A stretch of DNA of 64,000 nucleotides from the NCBI RefSeq assembly GCF_042675915.1, contig NZ_JBHTKL010000005.1, positions 744,001 to 808,000 of the forward strand, read 5' to 3'. Made by a program: the position numbers and the translations under genes. This DNA comes from Thalassobacillus_A hwangdonensis (GTDB lineage: Bacteria > Bacillota > Bacilli > Bacillales > Halobacillaceae). Below, in pieces: positions 9,450 to 18,900 of this stretch. Positions within the stretch are counted from its first letter, which is position 1, and the number at the start of each line of letters is the position of its first letter. The notes under the pieces are model-generated. The model searched no databases, was not told where the DNA came from, and was given only the letters and a program-made list of their open reading frames with translations.

Positions 9450-10352
9450 TCATGATTTTCTTTTTATCGATCCAGCAAGCTTCCGAAGTGGTTTTGTAAG
9501 TACCCAGGAAGAGCTCTCTTCCATCGATTTCAATTGCTTCTTTAAATGTTTGTTTTGTTTTGCGGTTAATTCTCTGATGCTTTCTTTGCTCTCATAGTCG
9601 GCTAGCTTTTTAACGAGCTCTTGGTAATCATTTTTCAGCTCACTGAACTTATTCAGTAAATGTTCATTTGTTTTATTGGCTGGTGCTTTCATAGATTTGT
9701 AATCGACTATATGGAAACCTTGTGCAATGGGGGTTTGTCTGGACTTTGCCTTTATAGTTGCCCCTGGATACTGATCCATGACTACCTCTTTCATTTTTGT
9801 TGAGAAATTAGCAATAGTTGCCTCATTCCCTCCAACCACGATTGCGGTATCACCACTTTTCAACGCCTTGATATAGCCATTGATATTACAACTATATGCA
9901 AGCTGCCTCACTTGCTCAGCCAGATCTTGGCTGTAGTTGATATTTGTAAGCAGATAGCGTTTTAAAAGGACAGGTGATTCAGGAAAGCTGGCAAGTTCAA
10001 TTCCAACTGCAGTCTGGTTAATTAAAGTTTCGTAAAGGGAATGGAAGTCAATATAAAGCTTCTTTCCCTCTTCCATTGAATGGTCTTTATAATCAGGAAA
10101 ATAGAAATCAATCAGTTGCGAAGGGGTATTCCAGTCATTTCCCTGGGGTGACAGAAGGTTGTTGGTGGAGAACGGTTGAGTATTCGTCCCATCACTTAGT
10201 GTGAAATTGAGTTCACCAACATCATTCAAATATATATAGATGTCGAGGCCTCTTCTCCACGCTTCCAGAATAACGCCGGGAGCATTGAGGATCTTTTCAT
10301 CAATGCTATCAGAGTGGACATTTTTCAACAGGTCCAATGAGTTGTTCTTCAT
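9450..10352 (-). CDS. Paralogue of the ATP-grasp/acylphosphatase fusions lacking the ATP-grasp domain
   Basis: This protein keeps the N-terminal family signature (ILEAWRRGLDI, about residues 28-38), jumps directly to the linker that follows the ATP-grasp domain in its relatives (PSQLIDFYFPDYK against PAAIIDYYFPETK), then has a strongly decayed acylphosphatase-like domain (about 130-200), a coiled coil and the tail SSSWVLTKPLRKL near 280-292. About 270 residues carrying the whole ATP-grasp domain are absent without a frameshift, so it cannot be a ligase. I place the start at 10352 (GAAAGGAAAAAATT before ATG) rather than at the in-frame ATG at 10394. It could be a structural or regulatory partner of the intact paralogues. 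It is on the opposite strand to its relatives. Confidence 0.78.
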   Translation of the reverse strand: MKNNSLDLLKNVHSDSIDEKILNAPGVILEAWRRGLDIYIYLNDVGELNFTLSDGTNTQPFSTNNLLSPQGNDWNTPSQLIDFYFPDYKDHSMEEGKKLYIDFHSLYETLINQTAVGIELASFPESPVLLKRYLLTNINYSQDLAEQVRQLAYSCNINGYIKALKSGDTAIVVGGNEATIANFSTKMKEVVMDQYPGATIKAKSRQTPIAQGFHIVDYKSMKAPANKTNEHLLNKFSELKNDYQELVKKLADYESKESIRELTAKQNKHLKKQLKSMEESSSWVLTKPLRKLAGSIKRKS

Positions 10353-10459
10353 AATTTTTTCCTTTCTATTAGGAGAATCTATCCATGAACTCATTCTATC
10401 ATACTAGCTTTATTAAAACGTATAGATTATACACGTAATCGATAGATAAAGAGGATTAG

Positions 10460-10489
10460 TTGCTTTCAAAATCAAGCTACATGTATACT
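10460..10489 (+). promoter_or_regulatory. Candidate SigA promoter for the third fusion gene
   Basis: TTGCTT (10460-10465) and TATACT (10484-10489) with an 18-base spacer, about 65 bases before the chosen start at 10554. Confidence 0.45.
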
Positions 10490-10553
10490 GATTACAACTA
10501 TGACGGTGATTTAGTTCCACACATTGATTTCATTTAGTAAAGGGAGTAGTTGT

Positions 10554-12002
10554 ATGAATAGTTATCCGGACTGGTTGACGGAACAAATGATCAACGGGGT
10601 GAATGGATTCAATATCGATTCCTTTCTGCTGGCTCTAGAGGGGTGGCGAAGGGGACTGAATTTGAAATTCTACCAAAACCCTGAGGAGCATTCAGATTTA
10701 GGGATTATAGGATATGATCCTGCAGGGAAGTTCTTTTCATTATCTGATCAAAATAATACGCATTACTTTTATCGTTCCAGAGGAGACAAAGTGAAGAACG
10801 AAACGGTGGATATAGGTACCAATAAAGGAGAAACGAAAAAACGGATGCAGAGCGCAGGTTTGCCGGTACCTCAAGGGTTCGAATTCACTTCGGGATCATC
10901 GACTGATGAGGTGTTGGAGGAGGCTTCTGCTCTTGGGTTCCCTCTTGTATTAAAACCTACTTTCGGAAGCTTGGGAAAAGGTGTCATAACAAATATCCAA
11001 TCAACCGAAGAATTGCAAGAAAGCATTGCGGATGTAAAGAAAGCATTTCCATATTATAGAGACTTCATCGTGGAAGAACATGCAGAGGGCGTCGATGTCC
11101 GAGTATATGTGATAGAAGATGAAATCGCTGGTGCTACGAAACGCGTGCGCCCCAATGTAACCGGAGATGGTAAAAGTACAATTGAAGCGCTCATCCATCT
11201 GAAAAATGAGACAAGAAAAGCAAACCCACATACAGCTACCAGACTGATAAAACTGGATGAACATCTGCAAAATTATTTAGCAAGGCAGAATAAGGGCTTA
11301 CAGACCATTCCCGACGAAGGTGAACTCATTTATGTGAAAGGGAACAGTAACATTTCATCAGGAGGAGATTCTGTCGACATAACCGAAGATCTTCCAGCAC
11401 ACGTGAAAAAAATTGCAGTCGATGCAGTGAAGGCTGTTGACGGATTAGTTCATGCCGGGGTGGATTTGCTGATGAAAGAGGATGAAGCAACGACCATCGA
11501 AATCAATCCGACAGCAGGTATTGCACTTCATACTTTCCCTCTATACGGAGAGAAACAGAATATCGCAGAAAAAATCATCGATTACTATTTCCCTTCCACA
11601 AAGGCAGGAAGCGGATCGGTAAGTAAGTTGATTTATTTCGATTATAAAAACGTGCTGCGCATGATAAGGAGTAATTTCTTCAAGATGGTGGAAATCCCTG
11701 ATGCACCTCGTGGACCGATCTGTGCGAAACGATATGTCGTTTCAGGCAAGGTGCAGAAGGTCGGGTACAGGAACTGGATAAGGAAACATGCGATCGAAAA
11801 TGGTCTGCATGGGTACACACGAAACTTGAACAATGGAAATGTCGTTGTTGTAGTGGCAGGAGATGACGAGGATAAAGTAGAAGGCTTCAAGGACTTTTGC
11901 TGGCAGGGACCTTCAGGAGCGAAGGTAGAGAAAATCTTGGAGTATGAATGGAATACCCAAGTAAAGGTCGGATTTGAAATAAGAAATACAAAAAAGAAAT
12001 AA
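10554..12002 (+). CDS. ATP-grasp ligase fused to acylphosphatase (paralogue 3, intact catalytic residues)
   Basis: Third member of the fusion family, with LEGWRRGLNL at 28-37, ATP-grasp at about 90-325 (LVLKPTFGSLGKGV, SNISSGGDSVDI, IEINPTAGIAL) and an acylphosphatase domain at about 394-470. Here the acylphosphatase motif is canonical: GKVQKVGYRNW holds the catalytic Arg (about 405) and GYTRNLNNG the catalytic Asn (about 424). It lacks the coiled coil and SW tail and stops right after the acylphosphatase domain. The start at 10554 has an AAAGGGAG ribosome site; the longer frame from 10524 has none. Coupling an acyl-phosphate-forming ligase with an enzyme that hydrolyses acyl phosphates may serve proofreading or release; that is inference. 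Confidence 0.83.
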   Translation: MNSYPDWLTEQMINGVNGFNIDSFLLALEGWRRGLNLKFYQNPEEHSDLGIIGYDPAGKFFSLSDQNNTHYFYRSRGDKVKNETVDIGTNKGETKKRMQSAGLPVPQGFEFTSGSSTDEVLEEASALGFPLVLKPTFGSLGKGVITNIQSTEELQESIADVKKAFPYYRDFIVEEHAEGVDVRVYVIEDEIAGATKRVRPNVTGDGKSTIEALIHLKNETRKANPHTATRLIKLDEHLQNYLARQNKGLQTIPDEGELIYVKGNSNISSGGDSVDITEDLPAHVKKIAVDAVKAVDGLVHAGVDLLMKEDEATTIEINPTAGIALHTFPLYGEKQNIAEKIIDYYFPSTKAGSGSVSKLIYFDYKNVLRMIRSNFFKMVEIPDAPRGPICAKRYVVSGKVQKVGYRNWIRKHAIENGLHGYTRNLNNGNVVVVVAGDDEDKVEGFKDFCWQGPSGAKVEKILEYEWNTQVKVGFEIRNTKKK

Positions 12003-12006
12003 ACAA

Positions 12007-12039
12007 AAAAGCAGTTCCTTACAAAAAGGAACTGCTTTT
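12007..12039. terminator. Bidirectional intrinsic terminator
   Basis: A perfect 14-base stem AAAAGCAGTTCCTT / AAGGAACTGCTTTT around a five-base loop, between convergent genes; T-runs serve both directions. Confidence 0.9.
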
Positions 12040-12045
12040 CTATAT

Positions 12046-13059
12046 TCAGCTTACTTTATTAGCAGCTAATTGCTTTAATATATACGTGTAGAAATCGGGT
12101 TTGATATATGCGATTTCCCCTTCTCCGAATTCATTACCTGGTGATGCATTCACCTCAAACAAATAAGGCTTCCCTGTAGAATCGATCCCTAAGTCGATGC
12201 CCATATTCGAATTTCGGATCCCATACAATTGTTCCATTTTATATGGAAGGGTTTTGCCGATTTCCACGATGGTGTCTTTGACCTCCTGCCAATTTTCATA
12301 ATTGGCCTTTAAAAATGAGTGAAGCTTACAAACACTTCCACCCTGGGATACATTGGCGACCACTTTTTGATTGGAACCGATCCGGATAAGATAATTCGTG
12401 ACTGTCCATTCACCTTTCCCGTCCTTTTCCAATCGTAGCCTGCAATCAAAGGGTTCGCCATTTTTTGTTTTTGAATCAATATATTTCTGGCAAACATACT
12501 TATCTAGCTGAATCTCATTTTCGAGGATGGATTGTAATTCCTCCTCTGTACATTTCTTTTCTTCATTTTCGAAACTCAGATAGAAGTTGGCCTCGCCTTT
12601 TTCTACTTTATAGATGCCTCTGCCTTTTTGGCCATGTCTAGGCTTGAGGATCACAGCTTCATGTTTTTTGAGGTAATCAATGAATACATCGAAGGTGGAG
12701 GTTCGCTTGGACGGAATCAACAAATCGGCAAACTCACCATCATTTTTAAGCATTGTGTACACTTTTTCTTTTCCTCCAAAACTTCCATTGCAGGAAATAT
12801 AACTCCGTTCATTCAAAAACTTGATGACTTCTTTATAACGGAAGCAATACGTATTTAAATCGATATATGGCGGAATCGGTATTTCTTTGTCGATCCATCT
12901 ATCATCTACCAGAACCTTGCCATGGATCGTCTCTGTTTCCATATCCACATCTTCCGGATGCGCGTAAACAAGTTCAATTCCATGGAACTTACTGGACTTT
13001 GCTAGTAGTTTTGCGAATTTCATGGGCTTTTTGAAGATACGCATGAAACATATGTGCAT
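12046..13059 (-). CDS. YheC/YheD-family ATP-grasp protein
   Basis: ATP-grasp protein of the YheC/D family (B. subtilis YheC and YheD are spore-coat-associated). Visible motifs are VILKPRHGQKGRGIY for nucleotide binding, VCQKYIDSKTKNGEPFDCR, and the acidic metal site MGIDLGIDSTGKPYLFEVNAS. It has no signal peptide. I prefer the ATG at 13059, eight bases after AAAGGAG, over two earlier in-frame codons. It is a paralogue of the gene at 21666 but ends after the catalytic domain and lacks the coiled coil and SW tail found there. Its place among surface-polymer genes suggests a role in wall polymer or peptide ligation rather than, or as well as, sporulation. Confidence 0.82.
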   Translation of the reverse strand: MHICFMRIFKKPMKFAKLLAKSSKFHGIELVYAHPEDVDMETETIHGKVLVDDRWIDKEIPIPPYIDLNTYCFRYKEVIKFLNERSYISCNGSFGGKEKVYTMLKNDGEFADLLIPSKRTSTFDVFIDYLKKHEAVILKPRHGQKGRGIYKVEKGEANFYLSFENEEKKCTEEELQSILENEIQLDKYVCQKYIDSKTKNGEPFDCRLRLEKDGKGEWTVTNYLIRIGSNQKVVANVSQGGSVCKLHSFLKANYENWQEVKDTIVEIGKTLPYKMEQLYGIRNSNMGIDLGIDSTGKPYLFEVNASPGNEFGEGEIAYIKPDFYTYILKQLAANKVS

Positions 13060-13208
13060 GATCATGTCTCCTTTAATGGTCATGGTTTTTATACCTTTCG
13101 CTCCGCTTTCTGAGTTTGTGGGGAGGGAGCGAGAGGCCGACCTACTAAGATATACCCGATATCCATAGTGAAATAAGCATATTTTATGTAGAAAAATGTT
13201 GAATAATA

Positions 13209-13237
13209 TTGTAAAAATGTGGCACTACACTTATACT
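13209..13237 (+). promoter_or_regulatory. SigA-like promoter of the amidase gene
   Basis: TTGTAA (13209-13214) and TATACT (13232-13237) with a 17-base spacer, about 45 bases before the GTG start; the AAGGAGGTGA ribosome site lies between. Confidence 0.6.
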
Positions 13238-13281
13238 GTGTTACGTACCATCCCAATAACATAAGGAGGTGAGGAACTAAA

Positions 13282-15744
13282 GTGAAAGGCTTGAAATCAT
13301 TTTTATTTCTGGCAACGATATTTTTAACATTCCACTTTAGTGCTCAGGTTATACTTGCTTCTACTGACTCGGCTGACCAGATGAAAGAAGAAGCAACTGA
13401 AGAAAACCAGTCCGAATCGATTGAGAAGAACGAATCAGATGAAAATGAACCTGAAGAAACTGAGGAAGGTTCAGAGAGCATATCTGATAAGGAAGAAATT
13501 GAAGAAGAGGAAGAAGTGCTTTCCCCTCTCCCGACAGAGGACATAGAAGACGCTCCAGCAAAAACTGCAGAAGAAAATGAAAGTGAATCTAGTAATCTAC
13601 CTACATATGAAGAAAAAGAAAGTACAGAAGAAGTAGTAGTAGAACCGAAAGAGGAAAAAGCCGCCGAACCTGCATCGGAAACTGTCAACACCACTATGTT
13701 TTCCATGCAAAGCTCTACTAGCTTTCGGATAGGGGACCGTAATGAAGCAATTTCATCCTTTAAGGAAAAGCTGAATGCGATTGGTTTTGGCGGAATCATC
13801 ATTTCTGATTACTTCGGAGATTTTACTGCTAGGCGAGTGAAGGAGTTTCAGTCCAACTATGGCCTGACGGTGGACGGAATCGCTGGACCTGCTACCCTGA
13901 GTAAACTCGATACAGTTTATAACAGTCCTTACCAGCAAGGTAACCGGGCCACTGGAATCATTCAGTTGAAAAACCAGCTGAACGAGACATCATTTGGAGG
14001 CATTATTGTTTCGGACTTTTACGGGTCTTTTACCGAACAGCGTGTAATGGAACTGCAGTCGCATTTAGGCATGGAGCCTAACGGCATTGCAGATACAGTT
14101 ACAAGAAACGAACTGAATCAGTTGGTTGAACAAATCAATGCGTCCCCTTCAGGCTTTGAGCAAGGCGATCATCACGAAGATATCAGTGATATGAAAAGAA
14201 AGCTTAATGCTATCGGCTTCGATGGGATCATCGTTTCCGACTACTTTGGAGGATTTACTGCAAAGCAAGTTGAAGCTTTCCAGGAGAATTACAGGCTTGA
14301 GGGAACAGGCGTTGCAAATGAGGCGACTTTGGCAAAACTGAATGAAATTTATAACAGTCCCTATCAGCAAGGGAATCGGGATTCAGGAATTTCGCAGATG
14401 AAAGAGTCGCTCAACCGCACAGAATTCGGAGGAATCATTGTCAGTGATCTATATGGATCTTTTACAGCTAAGCGTGTCAAACAACTGCAGAACTATTTTG
14501 GGATGGAAGCGAATGGTATTGCAGACGAACTGACAAGAGAACGATTAGAACAATTAGTGATCGAACTAGGTCACCAGCAGGGAGATCATCACAACGACAT
14601 CAGTGAGATGAAAGTGATGTTGAATCATATAGGGTTCGGCGGAATTCTCGTCACAGACTATTTTGGTGGGTTCACAGAAAAGCGTGTGAAGCAGTTCCAG
14701 AGTTACTATGGGCTTCCTGTGAATGGAAGAGCTGACCAATCTACCATGGATTATCTCGAGGAAGTCTACAACAGCAATTCTCAAGCAGGGAAAAGTCACA
14801 GCGATAACCTTGCTCTTAAAGAAAAGCTTAATGCGATTGGCTTCGGGGGAATCCTTGTAACGAAATATTTTGGAGCTTTTACAGAACAACGTGTTCAGGA
14901 ATTCCAGCGTTTCTATGGATTGAAAGTTAATGGGATTGCAGACCATCCTACATTGACGAAGATGAATGAAATCTACTATTCTCCTTTACAAAAGGGGAAG
15001 AGTCATAAATCAATCAGTAGCATCAAAGAAGACTTGAATGCAATCAAGTATGATGGAATTCTTGTGACAGACTACTTCGGTTCGTTTACAGAGAAAAGGC
15101 TGAAAGAGTTCCAAAGGGATCACGAACTACCTGTCAGCGGCATTGCAGACAGTAGAACAATTGCTGAACTAAAAGAAGCAGTAGAAAATTACAAAGTGAG
15201 AATCTTCCTTGACCCGGGCCACGGTGCTCACGATCCAGGTGGACAAGGGTATGGCTTGAATGAGAAGGATGTAGTGCTCGACATTGCTTTACATACAGCA
15301 GATATCCTCAGGGAACGGTACACAGGTCATGAAGTCATGCTTTCAAGAACAAACGATACGTTCGTAGAATTGGAAGAGCGTTCGGTCATAGCAAATGATT
15401 GGAAAGCAGATTATTTTGTCAGTATCCATACAAATGCCTGGTTGGGTAAAGGGCGTGGATATGAAACTTACATCCATGATGAAAGTGCTGGGAAAGAGGC
15501 AATCGAACGACGAGATGACATTCATGATTATATGATTGATCGGATGGATGTGATCGATCGAGGTAAACATGAAGCAGATTTCAATGTGTTGAGGAATACA
15601 GATATGCCAGCCATTCTTCTTGAATACATGTTCATCGATAACTATGAAGAAAATGCTAAATTAAGAAGCAGCAGTTATCGTAGATATCTTGGAGAAATTA
15701 CAGCTGAAGCAATAGCCAGATCGTTTAATCTGGAGAGAAAATAA
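13282..15744 (+). CDS. Secreted N-acetylmuramoyl-L-alanine amidase with seven peptidoglycan-binding repeats
   Basis: Autolysin-type wall hydrolase. There is a Sec signal peptide at residues 1-27, then a Glu/Ser-rich acidic segment to about 125 typical of halophile surface proteins, then seven repeats of about 69 residues (about 146-632) of the PG_binding_1 type, each with a core like GFGGILVTDYFGSFT followed by RVKEFQ..YGL...GIAD. The C-terminal Amidase_3 domain (638-818) has the zinc and catalytic residues His647 (DPGHG), Glu661, His716 (SIHTN) and Glu781 (LLEYM). The start is GTG with an AAGGAGGTGA ribosome site. It should cleave the amide between MurNAc and the stem peptide. Seven wall-binding repeats is far more than the one to three usual in CwlC-like amidases. 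Confidence 0.93.
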   Translation: MKGLKSFLFLATIFLTFHFSAQVILASTDSADQMKEEATEENQSESIEKNESDENEPEETEEGSESISDKEEIEEEEEVLSPLPTEDIEDAPAKTAEENESESSNLPTYEEKESTEEVVVEPKEEKAAEPASETVNTTMFSMQSSTSFRIGDRNEAISSFKEKLNAIGFGGIIISDYFGDFTARRVKEFQSNYGLTVDGIAGPATLSKLDTVYNSPYQQGNRATGIIQLKNQLNETSFGGIIVSDFYGSFTEQRVMELQSHLGMEPNGIADTVTRNELNQLVEQINASPSGFEQGDHHEDISDMKRKLNAIGFDGIIVSDYFGGFTAKQVEAFQENYRLEGTGVANEATLAKLNEIYNSPYQQGNRDSGISQMKESLNRTEFGGIIVSDLYGSFTAKRVKQLQNYFGMEANGIADELTRERLEQLVIELGHQQGDHHNDISEMKVMLNHIGFGGILVTDYFGGFTEKRVKQFQSYYGLPVNGRADQSTMDYLEEVYNSNSQAGKSHSDNLALKEKLNAIGFGGILVTKYFGAFTEQRVQEFQRFYGLKVNGIADHPTLTKMNEIYYSPLQKGKSHKSISSIKEDLNAIKYDGILVTDYFGSFTEKRLKEFQRDHELPVSGIADSRTIAELKEAVENYKVRIFLDPGHGAHDPGGQGYGLNEKDVVLDIALHTADILRERYTGHEVMLSRTNDTFVELEERSVIANDWKADYFVSIHTNAWLGKGRGYETYIHDESAGKEAIERRDDIHDYMIDRMDVIDRGKHEADFNVLRNTDMPAILLEYMFIDNYEENAKLRSSSYRRYLGEITAEAIARSFNLERK

Positions 15745-15756
15745 GTGAATGTACCC

Positions 15757-15794
15757 AAAAAAGAGATGAGAAGTGAACTCATCTCTTTTTTTTT
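15757..15794 (+). terminator. Intrinsic terminator after the amidase gene
   Basis: Stem AAAAAAGAGATGAG / CTCATCTCTTTTTT with a seven-base loop and a run of T. Confidence 0.9.
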
Positions 15795-15848
15795 CGACAA
15801 GTATGCAGAAATTCCCACAAAAAGCGGACTTTTGATACGAAATACATG

Positions 15849-15877
15849 TTGAAAAATGAACGCACTTATTTGATACT
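15849..15877 (+). promoter_or_regulatory. SigA-like promoter of the glucosaminidase gene
   Basis: TTGAAA (15849-15854) and GATACT (15872-15877) with a 17-base spacer, about 45 bases before the GTG start, the same layout as the promoter of the preceding amidase gene. Confidence 0.5.
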
Positions 15878-15923
15878 AGACTAGTAGAATTTTATTAAAT
15901 TTTTCCAAGGAGGTGAAACTAAA

Positions 15924-18900
15924 GTGAGAGTAAGAAAATCATACCTACTATCTATCATCCTAATACTTTCTGTTTTCCACTTTAGTCCACAAATCACTGA
16001 GGCTGCTACAGGGCAGACGAACGGTGAAGAAGGTGCACAAGAAGAAGTGAGCAGTTCGGAGGAAACAATACAGACGGAAGAAAGTGAAGCCGCAACGTCT
16101 GAAAGTGATTCCACCGGAGAGGTTCCAACTGATGAGACTGAAGCGGATGGAGAAGCTTCACAACCAACCGATTCAGAGCAGACAACAGATGAACCAAGTC
16201 AGGAAACAGAGGAACAACAGGAACCAGACACATCCCAAGAAACAGATGAAGATAATGACATAGAAAACAACGAAGCATCAACTGACGAACAAACCGAAGC
16301 AACCGATGAAGAAAAGCAGACTGAAACAGTTGAAGAAGAACAACCAGATTCATCGGCAGCTGATATGGAAAGTGAAGAGGTACAAGAGAAACAAGCTCCT
16401 AAAGAAGACATAACGTTGGAAAAAGAAGCGAAAGAAAAGTCATCTGAAGAATCCACAATGACTACATTCTCTGTACATAACAGCAACTCCTTCCAAGAAG
16501 GCGATCGCCATGAAGACATAAGCAGAATGAAAGAAAAACTGAATGCAATCGGCTTTGACGGCATTCTCGTCACCGACTATTATGGCGGCTTTACGAAACA
16601 ACGTGTAGAAGACTTCCAGGCGAACTATGCACTTCCGGTTACAGGGATTGCAGATCAAGCTACACTTTCCAAGCTGGATGAAGTTTACACAAGCCCTTTT
16701 CAAGTGGGGGGCAGCCATCAGAACATTAGTGATATGAAAGTCAAGCTGAACGCGATGGGCTTCGGCGGAATTTTGGTCACTGACAACTACGGCAACTACA
16801 CTGCAAAGCGTGTAGCTGATTTCCAGCAGTTTTACGGAATGCTGCCAAATGGAATTGCAGATGACCTGACACGTACTAGAATCAAGCAACTCTATGAAGT
16901 CGGGTATCAGCCAGGACATCGAGCTTCCGAAATTTCCAATATGAAAGAGAAATTGAATGCGATTGGATTTGGTGGAATCCTTGTCACCGATTACTATGGT
17001 TCATATACCTCCCAGCGTGTGAAAGACTTCCAGGCTTATTACGGCCTGAACGCGACAGGAAAAGCCAACGCAGTGACATTAGCAAAAATTGATGAAGTCT
17101 ATCAGAGTCCGATGCAGGAGGGCAAACGCCATGACGGTACGATAGAACTGAAGGAAAATCTCAATAGATTAGGTTTTGGAGATATTTTGGTGACCACTTA
17201 TTACGGTTCATTTACAGAAAGCCGAGTGAAGAAATTCCAGAGCTACTATGGCTTGAATCCTAATGGGATTGCCGATGAAGTAACTTTAGCTAAAATTGAC
17301 GAAATTCTTTCCAGTCCACATATGGAAGGAAAGCGTTCCGAAGCCAATATTTCCTTGAAAAAGAACCTTAATGACCTCGGGTATGGACAGATTCTGGTCA
17401 CAGATCTATATGGTTCGTACACCGCAAAGAAGGTACGGGACTTCCAAGAAGATTACGGACTAGTCGTCAATGGCATCGCCGATGAAGTGACACTAGCTAA
17501 AATTGACGCCGTTTTTAATATTGGTTTTCGCCAAGGTGATTCCCACCCGGCAATGATCGGTTTGAAACAGGATCTTAACCGGCTCGGTTTCGGTGATATT
17601 CTAGTAACGGAATTCTATGGCAGCTTTTCTGAAAAGAAAGTGAAAGAATTCCAGAGATATTACGGATTGGAAGCGGATGGAGTCGTAGATCGAACTACTT
17701 TCGAGAAAATTGATCAAATTCTATCAACCCCTTTCCAGGAAGGTGGTTCCCATCCTGACCTGATTACGATGAAGCAGAAGTTGAACTGGTTGGATTACGG
17801 TCATATTCTGGTCACCGATTATTTTGGAGGATTTACTGAAACGAAAATCAAGGATTTTCAAGAAGATCATGGTCTTCCAGTAAGCGGTATAGCAGAAAGT
17901 AAAACGCGGGCGGAGATCGATCAAGTATTCGCATCTACATTCCAGGAAGGATCTTCCCATGAAAAGGTCAAGGAAATGAAGCGCCTGCTCAATAAAACTG
18001 GCTTCGGCGGAATTCTGATCACCGACTATTACGGTTCATTCACCGCACAAAGAGTGAGAGAATTCCAAAGCTATTATGGTTTGGATGCTACCGGTAAAGC
18101 GGATTTGAACACGTTGAATAAGATGGAAGAGATCGCTTCGATTCCTTTCCAGGAAGGGGAGCGTCATGAAGATACGGTCGTATTGCATCAGAACCTTAAC
18201 GAATTAGGGTTCGGTCCGCTTCCTGAATCCACGCTCTATGACTCTTTGACTGCAGATAAAGTAAGCGAATTCCAGGCTTATTATGGTTTGCATGTCAGCG
18301 GAATTGCAGATGACTATACGTGGAATAAAATGACGGAAGTGCTTTCAAGTCCATTCCAGGAAGGACAGCGACATGAGGACACAGTAGTCATGAAGGAAAA
18401 GTTGAATGCACTTGACTTCGGTCCGATCATCGTTTCCACCTTTTACGGAGCTTATACAGCCCAACAGGTGGAGAAGTTCCAGGAATATTATGGTCTTAAA
18501 GTGAATGGAATTACAGATCAGCCTACATGGGAGAAGCTGAATGAAATTCATGCAAGCCCTTATCAGGAAGGTAACACTTCCAGCGGTACAGTTGAGCTGA
18601 AGAGAAACTTGAATCGTCTCGGATTTGGGGACATTTTAGTGACTGAGCTATATGGTTCTTTCACAGCTCAAAAAGTTACAGAATTCCAGGAGTATTATGG
18701 ACTCCGTGCTCACGGAATTGCAGATGCTCCTACATTCGAAAAGATTGAAGAACTGTTGGCAAGTCCGTTGCAGAAAGGCAACAGTCATGAAGATGTCATC
18801 ACATTGAAAGAAGCTTTGATCAAGCTGGGCTATAACGGCATTATGGTGACAGATTACTTCGGTGACTGGACGGAGCAACGTTTGAAAGAGTTCCAAGCGG

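Noticed and set aside
16006..16573. Minus-strand frames rich in Ser, Leu and Cys opposite the acidic linker
   Set aside because: They mirror the low-complexity Glu/Ser codons of the glucosaminidase linker; no ribosome site and no plausible product.
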